Below are positions 42,796-52,800 of a stretch of DNA of 64,000 nucleotides, in pieces. How positions within the stretch are numbered: position 1 is the stretch's first letter; every line of letters starts with the position of its first letter. The position numbers and the translations under genes were made by a program. Below the pieces are notes generated by a model that saw only the letters and a list, made by a program, of their open reading frames with translations, did no database searches and was not told where the DNA came from. This DNA comes from Trachythela sp. YZ-2020. Taxonomy: Eukaryota > Cnidaria > Anthozoa > Malacalcyonacea > Clavulariidae. The stretch is from contig JADLSH010000099.1 in assembly GCA_016169945.1 (NCBI GenBank), positions 496,001-560,000 of the forward strand. Direction: 5' to 3'.

Positions 42796-45486
42796 ATTTG
42801 GTTCGGCAAAAAACACATTCATCAGGCGACAAATTATAAACCCATCGTCGTGCAACTTGAACAATCTAGTTAATATTTGTGTTAGTAAACCTGGTCCTCC
42901 AAAGTGTCGTTCTATCCCCACCTGTATAGTAATAAATGCTAGATCCTTAGCTAAACCTGACGCCAGCTCAGCTTTGTACCTAGAATTGAAGAATCATGAT
43001 GTTGATCTGGGTATTGTCACAGAAACGTGGCTTAAATCTACCATTCCTAATCAGGCAGTATGCCTTGACGATTTTTCAGTAATACGTACGAAAAGACAGG
43101 CTTTATGATAGACAGGGAGGTGGAGTAGCTGTTTTCTGTAGAAATGACTGGCAACTCGAGAGGTTAGAAGAATTTTCGAATCTGTATGAATGTTTGTGGA
43201 CTAAAATAACTACTGATAATTCTGTATTCTATGTAGTGGCACTATATCATCCTCCTTCTTCTGAGTACCTCCCTGATGACCTGCTTGATGTCCTGATTGA
43301 TTCATGTGAACGACTACTATCATCAGTGTCCGATGCAAAATTAATTATTGCTGGGGACATAAACCAATTAGAGATAAAGACATTGCTGAATTGTCATTCT
43401 TTAGCACAGATTGTGAAGGTTCCAACTCGTGGTCAAAAGATTCTCGAAGTGTATATAACCAATGTGCCCAATTCTTGGGAAAAGGCCAAAGCGGTAAAAG
43501 GCCTTGTGCTCTGATCTGATCATTTGGCTGTTTTGCTTAAACCTGTGGTAAAGAAAAAAGCCATAAGAAAAACGGTAGAGTTTCGTGACTTGAGACAGCA
43601 TAATAAGTTCAGGATGTTACAAAAAAATGGAGGATGTTCAATGGGATACCATCACCAGTGGTACAACTTGTCCAAGCGAAATGATATATATGCTTTTTAT
43701 AACAAGATATGGCCAATCTTTGACGAATGTTTTCCAATCATTAAAACTCGAGTATCTAGTAGAGACCCCCTTTTCTTCCCTCCGACAGTTAAACATCTTT
43801 TAAAGTTAAGGAAAAATGCTATTCGCAAGAAAGACAATGAAAGAAATCGTGTACTGCAAGAAAGAGTTAACTGTCTTATCCGCGAGAACCAGCTTAAAGC
43901 GGTAAAACAAGAAAATAAGAACCAAAACTGCGGGTCAAAAAGATGGTGGTCATTAGTCAACAATGTAACAGGGCGTGCCAATAGTGAGGTACCCTTAAGT
44001 TTTATCTTTGACCTAAAGCGAATGAACGAATATTTTCAAAGTATAAACACGGATAATGATTATACTACTCCTCTACTCGTTCATTTTTAGTGGCACAAAA
44101 ATTCCTGAATTATCGGTCCATACTGTTTGCAAATTATTACTGAATCAGAAACGAACAGCCTCAGGGCCAGATGACTTACCTTAGTGGTTCTGGAACAACT
44201 ATGCATACGATATCGCGCCTGTAGTAACTACCATCTTCAATAGCTCGACTAAGGTTGGTGTTGTTCGAGACATTTGGAAATTGGCAAATCTTTTACCACT
44301 CCCAAATCCTCTAACTGAAACTAACCAACTGCGACCTATTTCATTGACCAATATAATAATGCGCCCTTTTGAAAGAGCAATTTATAAAACTGAAGTAGCT
44401 CAACCCTTGGAAAATTTCATTCACAAAGATCAATATGCTTATAAAAAGGGTTAGAATTCCACAATGGCACTAATAAAAGCCCAACACACTTGGTTGGAAT
44501 GGCTGGATGGAGACGCCAGGATGGTCAGAGTCTTTTCGTTTGACTTCAGCAAAGCTTTCGACACTTGTACCACACGAGATTTTATGTAACAAGCTGAAGA
44601 TACTACCTATAAGCCCTTATATTATAAACTGGGTCATTAATTTCCTGACCTAGACACCAACGAGTTGTTGTCGATGGCATAAAAACAGAGTATTTGCCTA
44701 TAAATCGTGGGGTCCCTCAAGGAACAGTATTGGGGCCAATCTTGTTTTCAATCATGATCAATGACATAAGACCTGTCTCACCTTCTAATCTAATCGTCAA
44801 ATTTGCAGATGATATTAATTTAGGGGTCAAAGTTATAAACGATAATGACATTTCGGTAATAGAAACTAAAAATATTAGCAACTGGGCGGATACTAACCGT
44901 ATGAAACTGAACTATAAGAAGACAAGGGAGATGGTTATACACGGGAAAATATCATGTCCACATCCTGAGCCGTTACCTACGATATCTCGTAAAAGCTGGT
45001 TAAAAATTATTGGGGTAACGTTCCAAGAGAACCCAATTATTTGGGATATGCATTTTTATGAACTGATGACCAAAGCCTGTAGTAGAATGTACATTGTCCG
45101 GATTTGTAAATAGTACGGGTTTTCCAGGAGAGAGTTGGATCTTCTTTTTCATAGCCTCATTCTATCAATACTAATCTTTGGCATAGATGTTTGGGGATGT
45201 GCGTCTTACTCCAAGTATCTTAATCAAATTGACAAATTTTTAAATCGCTCATATAAGTATATGGATATCTTCTTCAACAGTTATCTATTGTGGACATTTT
45301 AAATACAAGAGATAGAAAATTATGGGGAAAAATTACCACAGATCCTAATCATGCCTTACATGTCTTCTGCCACCTAAACGCCAATTGGAACTACGTAATC
45401 GCGGACACGATTATGAACTACCGAGTGTTCGCACAGAAAGATTCAAAAGGGTGTTTTTAAATAGATGTCTTTTTAACTTTGTATAA
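42785..45486 (+). pseudogene. Array retrotransposon ORF2, unit B (RT catalytic core kept, multiple lesions)
   Basis: Endonuclease: VINARSLAKPDA, VTETWLKST, ALYHPPSSEYL, IIAGDINQLEI. RT: PINRGVPQGTVLGPILF and LIVKFADDINLGVKV (44694-45113), present here and deleted in A. It shares with A the frameshift after RTKRQAL (43108), the TGA before SDHLAV (43512-43514) and the TAG at 44088-44090. Private lesions follow (TAG near 44183, frame changes at ~44450 and ~45110). The 3' end CCCACACGTTTGTTGTGAGG leads into (TAA)n. Confidence 0.87.
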
Positions 45487-45698
45487 CGTCATAATGAGAA
45501 TATTTTCGAGCAATAGTAATATACTTTATAATTATATTATTCATAATAATATAATTTTAGCAGTATCTTAATAATCATTATACTAAATTGTAATTAATTC
45601 TGTAGTTAAGTTTTATTTTGTAAGCCCACACGTTTGTTGTGAGGCGTTGCCATTTAAATTGGTCAATAAAGATTAATAATAATAATAATAATAATGAT

Positions 45699-47168
45699 AA
45701 CTTGGTCCTTGGTGAAATTTGATAACGTTCGAAATTCTCGAAATTCCTCGATTTCCATATCCACAATGCAAACACCATCTGACCATCAACATTCAGTTCT
45801 ATCGAGCGAGATGCCCAGCATTTTCTTATAGTTAAAAACATTGGTGAACAATTAACACTTATTTACTGACGCCGAGGGAAACAGTGTGTTTTATGGACCC
45901 GAGACCGCCGTTGTTAAAAAGAGTATGTGAACATAGCCTGCGCACAGGCATAGAATAGGAAATGACTAGAAGGGCCACTTGAGGCCGAACCTTTGAAGTT
46001 TTTGACGCTGCGCATGTCGCATTACGCATGTTCATTACCATTATTCTAGCCAGTCAATTGCATTTTCTGACCAATAAACACGCTGAACTGGCTGGTCCGC
46101 CATTATTCTGGCCAGATAACTGCATAAAAATAGGGTGTCACGTTGCACTGCTGAGTGGCACAGTTGCCAGCCCATCTGTGGCACAGTTGTCAGCCCATCA
46201 GATTAGATGTGGGTGCACGCTGCACACAGGCGAAATATTAAATAACAAATCCTGCCGTCATTTTATTAATTTTGAATTTTTGTAAAACTAAAACCACTCT
46301 GAATGCACTTTCCTCCTCCCAACACTCCGAAGAGCGAAAGGGAACGGTCATCAATAATTACTAACATGTTACCATAAAGGCAACATTAGTAATCTGCTTC
46401 CCGCTCAGAAGAAAGCACTACGACTCATCATCGTGGTTGCGAATGTTGTCTATGTTAGAGAACAAAGACGGGACACGTACTATAGAAATGATCCTAAAAA
46501 GTACGGTCTTAATAAGAATGTTGCAAATTGAAGCTTTTATGTTCGAAAGTATAACCTGCCGCATGTGGTACGTATAAGACATAACAATGTCTGGCCTAAA
46601 TAATAAATACATGGGTGAAAGTTAGGCAGTATTTTGCTTATAAAACTAGAGTTATTACTGCTTACTGCTATGAGCAAGTAAAAGTATAGAATTTTTAACT
46701 TTTATATAAAATGCCTTTTTTCATATGCATTACGCATGCGCAGTAAATATTTTAGAAATATAAATGGTAGAAGAGGGGTTCATGCGCCCTCCGGAAATCA
46801 ACTGTTAAGACTTTTTTCCACTTCAACCGTATCGTAGCGTAACGTAAGATTTTCTTTTGTGTCGAAGTCATTTTCCACCCGGTAGTGCTCAAGAAACACG
46901 AAATACGCTACGTTTCGGTACGATACGCTTGAGAGTAAAATATGTGTAGAGGGAGATTTAGTATGTTAACCACTGATCTGAATACAGACTGACGTGAATC
47001 AAGGACCGTATGTCCCACGTGCTTTTTATTTAATCAATTTTACCTACTAATTATGCTAATTAGTTCCGCCATTATAAAAAATAGGTACGCTAAGCGTACA
47101 TGTATCTGGTCATGCGTATTTGTACTATTATTTTTAACGAGTTAGTGTAAAGGTTCAATTTGGATGAA
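45699..47168 (+). mobile_element. Array unit C: 5' region only
   Basis: Repeats the first ~1.4 kb of the unit and then stops at GGTTCAATTTGGATGAA, after which the sequence is unrelated. A 5'-only remnant is the opposite of the usual 5' truncation of LINEs. It shares with B the MITE at 45949-46190 (right end rearranged) and lacks the foldback, LINE and long-TIR insertions. Confidence 0.85.
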
Positions 47169-47318
47169 AACTGGATGAGATATTAACAATAGTTTGTCTT
47201 GCTTTGCCAGGTTAAAAAGAACTGAATATGTAATTAGTGCATTGAAATTTTAATTAATACGCCAAATTACCTGAACTCGCATCCACTTATAGCTTAACAA
47301 TGAGAACTTTTAATTTTA

Positions 47319-47700
47319 TTAGTTTTCTCTCCAATCTCGCTTTCATTTCTAGAACACGAGAACAACAAGCCTTTTACATGGTCGAAGTCGCACTTTATGA
47401 AGGTCACATCATGATGTAGACAAAGAGGAAGAGAGTTCCAAATCCCTGATTTCTCGTTGGCATTCCACTCATACCTCCCCACAATATCACTTTGAGGAAC
47501 ACGTTTGAACCAGATCAGTGATTGGAACGTATATTGACACAGGGAACCCAGACTCAAGTTTCGTGCAATATAGAATTGCTACAATATAGAATGAATAAAT
47601 GTTAGACTAAACCTTCGGAAAATAGAGACAACTCTAACATTCCCTCTTACTTCATCCCCGTCGCGGAGAGTGAGGTTCTATGTGCTTTGATCAATGTGTG
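47319..47700. repeat. Unclassified ~400-bp repeat, copy 2
   Basis: Homologous to 18540-18985 in the same order and orientation and again followed by a SINE. Shared phrases include AATCTCGCTTTCATTTCTAG and GATCAGTGATTGGAACGTAT. Confidence 0.8.
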
Positions 47701-47703
47701 TGT

Positions 47704-47890
47704 GGCTTCGATGTCGATGGCGCAGTCGTCAGAGCATTAAGCGCCTTTCATATCTGAGATTTCTCGCTGCAGACTCATGACACTTATAGTTAGTCAACGC
47801 TCTACCGAAAGTCGTGGGTTTTCTCCGGGTACTCCGGTTTCGTCCCACAGGGAGTGTTGAAAGGGTGAGTTGGAATAAATCGATATCCCA
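47704..47890 (+). mobile_element. tRNA-derived SINE, plus strand, degraded head
   Basis: The A-box (TGGCGCAGTCGTCAGAGC) is present after a small internal duplication (GATGTCGATGG). The B-box is lost. The body CTACCGAAAGTCGTGGG and TGGAATAAATC tail match the 18989 copy. Confidence 0.8.
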
Positions 47891-47945
47891 ATTAACTAAT
47901 TTAACCCTTCCATCGTAGCTGTGCTCCTTGATCAGACATGAGTTA

Positions 47946-48085
47946 AGCCGGATTTCCACTAGGCGGAATTTTGCGCGCGGAGCGGAATTTTTCTTTGTCT
48001 TTTCTAATTAGTTCCACCCGAGAAATCATAAGACAAAGAAAAATTCCGATTCGCGCGCAAAATTCCGCCTGGTGGAAAACCGGCT
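47946..48085. mobile_element. 140-bp MITE with TTA target duplication (Harbinger-like)
   Basis: AGCCGGATTTCCAC at the left and GTGGAAAACCGGCT at the right, flanked by TTA (47943-47945; 48086-48088). The inner arms pair through GGCGGAATTTTGCGCGC. A 3-bp TTA duplication is typical of PIF/Harbinger. Confidence 0.85.
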
Positions 48086-48174
48086 TTATACGGTAGCAGC
48101 CAGAGACGCGCTTAGTAAGCCTTCGATTTGTGATTCAGCTCAGCTCTCAGTTGAACTAAGGATGCTTAGCACAC

Positions 48175-48330
48175 CTGGGGCCGGTTGTATAAAAAAGTAG
48201 TTAAAGTTAACTATAGTTAGTGCGAAAGTTAACCAATCAGAATCGCGAATTTTACAGTTAACAACTATTTAACTACAAAACGGGTACGTAGTTAAAATGT
48301 AGTTAAGACTTTTATACAACCGGCCCCAGA
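48175..48330. mobile_element. ~155-bp MITE, CTGGGGCCGGTTGTATAAAA ends
   Basis: Inverted ends CTGGGGCCGGTTGTATAAAA / TTTTATACAACCGGCCCCAG, with internal AGTTAA / TTAACT repeats. No coding capacity. Confidence 0.88.
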
Positions 48331-48482
48331 CCTACACTTACTGACTCAATTACAAAAATCCAAACAAAAATGTCCTGTTTTCAAAAGTCAGTGATCACAT
48401 GAACTTTAATTATTTAAGAATATACGTTCATATGAGATCGGGCGAGTTCTGAACTCCGGTTTTTATGCGTCCCGTGACCGTG

Positions 48483-49093
48483 CAGTGTGACCAGATTTAG
48501 CATAATTATGCTAGTTTAGCATAATTTCATCATTTGGAGACGTGTATTAGCATAATGAAAACATTTAGCATAATTCTAGCATAAACTCACAGGATCAGCG
48601 TAATGTTAGCATAACGTTAGGACATCTCTCTTTAAATGTTATTTTAGAAGGAAAGTTTAAAAAATCTCCCCAATACTGGTTATTTGTCGCCAAATTAATG
48701 CGCTCAGCAGTCAGATTAGTCACTAGTCTTATTCTTGCTCTATTTTTCATTCTCATTACCATGACGATTGACGATTATGACATCATTGCATTGGCTTAAC
48801 CTGCGAGCAGGATCTCTTGGTAGGCTTGAAGCACGTGTTTGACGTTGAATTTATTCCACTGAGATTTATTCTGTGCTCGTGCTGCATGGTTTTCACCTGA
48901 AGTTTGCAAGAATAAAATGTCAGCGGCACTGTAGCTTGTTTAAAATGCATTTTACAACTTTACAAATTAATAGTAACATTTTAAAGTAAATTTAAAACGG
49001 ATTCCGCTTTTTTTGCATAATTTATCTCCATTTAGCATAATTTAGTCGGTTGTACACAGCATAATTAATATTTAGAATCTGGTCACACTGTCA
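48483..49093. mobile_element. ~610-bp hAT-like element with subterminal TTTAGCATAAT repeats
   Basis: The ends are CAGTGTGACCAGATT and AATCTGGTCACACTG. A 7-bp repeat GACCGTG flanks it (48476-48482; 49094-49100, offset by 3 bp at the right). TTTAGCATAAT or TTAGCATAA occurs about eight times, concentrated near both ends, like transposase-binding sites. Confidence 0.8.
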
Positions 49094-49532
49094 GACCGTG
49101 TGACTTTGAAAGGCAAATTAATCGTACAAATCTATAGATATCGATTCAAATTCGTCCGTTCCTCTGTGAACTAACGCGGCCTCCAAGTCTGCCCTAAGCC
49201 AGTAAGGATTTTCAGGGCCCCTGGTTGTGGTTTGATTATATATTGTTCTTACTCCCGGTACCTGCATAAAGCATGACACAAGTTCGTACGGCTTTCAAAT
49301 CATAATAAAGCGACCGTATAATATGCTATAGAAATGTCTACCAACTTGTGCGGGTTCTTGTCAGCGGCAAAGATGATATTGAAAGGAAAGCATTTAACAA
49401 GCTGACCTTATCATCACAATGCTTCTACTGACTGTTAGTGTTATAGTGTAACGGTGAAATTAAATTGCCTTGAAGTTTGAATCGTTCCCGATGTAATCAT
49501 GAAGCGCCAATGTAGCCTATTCTTTATTGACA

Positions 49533-49882
49533 ATGATCTTTCGTCTCCGTCGAGCGGTGTATCGCACGATTGTGGTCTGCACTTCAATATGGTTTATGTG
49601 CAGTCTTCTGTTCCTGATTTATGACAGAGTTACATTTTATTCTGCGGCGAACCACGCCAAAGGCAATCTTTATAGGTTAGAAAGGCGAACGTGGTTGGCA
49701 ACTTATGAGAAGTTACCAAAATCACATAATCCCAAAGGCCTGGGCGAGTACGGTATTCCGGTGAATCTCAACAGCACATTCTCGAAGAAGATTCGTGCCG
49801 GATACAAGGAACATGAGGTGAATATTGTGGTCAGTGATATGATATCGTTACATAGGAGATTGCCAGAATTGAGAAGCAAAGC
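49533..49882 (+). CDS. GALNT: GALNT first exon, alternative 1a
   Basis: The ATG at 49533 opens [20 protein letters not shown], a short basic cytoplasmic tail and a membrane helix (about residues 9-29), then a luminal stem. The conserved pre-catalytic region reads GLGEYGIPV, an N-x-T site (NST), [20 protein letters not shown] and PELRSKA. The donor is GTAAGT at 49883, phase 2, so it can join the TGT (Cys) of the exon at 57609. It lies 3.6 kb before alternative 1b. Confidence 0.88.
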
Positions 49883-52800
49883 GTAAGTATATAACTACAT
49901 TATATTGCGAGTAATAATTAGTTTGCCTCGCTGATATAGAGCTCATCAAATTGTATAGGCAGACAGTTTTCTCTTGTCGATTTCGACTAACATAGTATAT
50001 AGCCGAAACCTGCGGGAGGCGAAGAAGGGGATAAATAGCACCTTGGCCGCCATATTGAGTTCTACCGTGCTAGGCTGGGGTCTAGAAACGAAACGACTAG
50101 GGTTGTGAATGCCTATTGCTGCAATAGGTGGGTTGGCTAAATTTGCAATATCAACAACCGGCTGAATTGTAATACAAACCAGATATATCCCAATCCTAAC
50201 TCTAATAACTCCTAATCCTAACTCTAATCCACCACATCGTTTCGACATTCGAGGGAGTAATATAGGCCTGCTCTGGGACGGTAACTCGCCTTAACTCGCC
50301 GCGAGATAATGCGAGTTAAGGCGAGTTAAGGCGATTTAAGGCGATTTAAGGAAAAATTGCGACTTTAAGCAATGCGAGTTAAGGCGATTTAAGGCGATTT
50401 AAAGCGATTTAAGGCGATTTAAGGCGATTTAAGGCGATATTGCGAGTTAAGGCGAGTTAAGGCGATTTAAGGCGATTTAAGGAAAATTGGGACTTTTAAC
50501 CGATGCGATTTAAGGCGATTTAAGGCGAGTTAAGGCGAGTTGAGGTCCCAGAGCAGGCCTTAATATTGAACGTCACCCGGTTGGTTTCACTATGTACATT
50601 GGACAATTGCAGCACACGGTGGTTAACCTAAAAGGAAAGACATCGAAGTGACTAAATTGTTCACTATATGTACTTGTGTGTTGTCGCATAACATGTAAAG
50701 GCGAAACATTTAATTTAGCAACTATGTGTAGTACCTGTCGGATTTCATGAGCGGTTTGTTATACAGCGTTATCTTATGAATCAATGTGATTTTTGTTAAA
50801 ATTTGAAGACAAAAATACTAGCTAGACATCAGTGTTCAAAGCCAAAGGACAAAGAATGTAAAGAGTAAAGACGAGACCGTTTTTGACCTTTTCCTTTCGT
50901 TACCTCAGGAAAAAAGTAAAATATTTCTCAATGGAAATTACGCGTAATTCGAAATTTATCCAAGTCAACAAAAAGCATGGTTGATTTCCCCCCTCTGGGG
51001 GACATATTTCATAGGAATTTGGCCCCCTTTTTAAGACTGAACAAATGTAACATATGGACTTTTTCATATTATTTCTGACACTACAGAGAACAACGAACTT
51101 ACTCGTATCCTCGGGTTCCTTGAACGCCGCTCAACCCATTGAACTATTATCTATCAATCCAACACTATTGAGAGTTCAAATCTTGCTCAAGACAACAAAT
51201 TTCTTGTTAAGATATAATCGGCATTTCAACACTGTTTAACTGTTGGCGATTAGCGGTTGGTTACCTCAAATTTTAACGTAGAAGTAATTGTATCAGTTTT
51301 CACGTACTTGCAATATTTCACTTTTTAATGCAGTGTTTCGATTTGTAGTTAAAATCTCAGCTCTGTGTCAGTATTAAGTATAACTAACAGTGTCGTGTGA
51401 ATGTGTGATCGCATGTTTAATGACCTTGCTTCAGTCAAAAACAGTTAATGACCCATGTAATGACTTTTTACATACAAACTGAATTTATTAATCCTTGTTA
51501 GATGTTGACATTCACATCGCCGAACTACGCTGTCTTTTCGCTATATATTTAAAGTTTTGAAAATGTTTGGACATGGATGTATATTTGTAAAGGGGGGCCA
51601 TATATATTTCCGAATGATGGCCCATATTTCCGAATGGGGGGCCATATTTCCTAGGAAATTTGGCCCTGGAGTTAATACGACGTAGATAAGTATTGATTTA
51701 AATACCAAGCAGACTTGACAGACGTAGTTCAAAGACTTGAAACAGGCAACTAGAAGCAACAAAACGGGAACGTTCGTGGTCTTTGGAAACTAGTGGGCGT
51801 GGTTTAGGCGTGGCTCGAACTTAACTCCCCGAAATCGGAACTCTCCGATTTAACTCTCCGGGATAACACTCCTTAATAGTTCTTATGTCAGTCCTTGACA
51901 GTTGACACGTGAACACATTGATCACTATAACAGCAACCGCAGAGGTAGCACGAAGCAGGGCCTTTTTTAACTAATGTACTGGAGGGGCAAAAGCCCCCCC
52001 AGCCCCCATGTTCGCCCCCCCAGTAAGCTATTTTTGCCCCCCAGTGAAGGTCCCTTTTGTCCAAAGTATAAGCCAAAAATGGAAAAAAGCTGAGTTTAGA
52101 GGAAAGTTATTGTATTCTCACAACAAAACCTGGCCCGTTTAGATGGGATATATCAAAAATTGTCTCTGAAAACGCAGGAAATCAAGCCACAGAGACTCAA
52201 GAATACAAAAATTTTCTGGGGGAGGACCCCAGACCCCCCTTCGCCTTCATACAAATATAATACACCACCTACTTGTTACGTCCCCTTTCGATGACGCCCC
52301 CCCACTGATGATTTCTTAAAAAAGGCCCTGGCACGACGTCCCTGAATTTGAAGTGCTTTCTCTGAAATTGAAGTGCATTCGAAAGCCAGGTTTAATTCGT
52401 GTTTAATGCGTTTGAATGTACAATTTATGAAAAGTGGTCGAAAAATATTCATTCAGATTTCAGATGGATCATATATTATATCAACTAAAAGTCAAAGACT
52501 ATAAAAGTCAAACCATGGGTTAGTCGAGTCCGTGATCGGGCACGTCGAGAACGAAAACTTTTGAACACAGTCTCCAACTTTCGGAAATGCCGGATTTACG
52601 ATATCGATGACCGATGTCGTAACTTTATCTTTGATAAATGTCGGCATAGACATATTTAGCCGTACATTAGCGGCTCTAATTGCATTACAATATAGTATCA
52701 GCTGTATGCCCGCATAATTAAATGTTCAACTGATATAACAAAAAGTAATGTTCCTATTGGCCGCTACATTGTCGTGGCAAATTCATGTACCTGCGGTTCG

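Larger units (their letters stand above)
33318..45698 (+). mobile_element. Tandem non-LTR retrotransposon array, unit B
   Basis: Starts exactly where unit A's tail ends and itself runs into unit C through the same junction (AATGATAACTTGGTCC). It carries four clear insertions absent from A: 33846-37083 (LINE), 37292-39369 (long-TIR element), 40249-40431 (MITE) and 40649-41623 (hAT). About 860 bp spanning the ORF1 start are deleted at ~41870 relative to A. The RT catalytic region is kept. Confidence 0.85.

Noticed and set aside
23035..47168. LTR retrotransposon with three LTRs
   Set aside because: The body encodes an apurinic-type endonuclease and a LINE RT, ends in (TAA)n and has no integrase, protease or primer-binding site.
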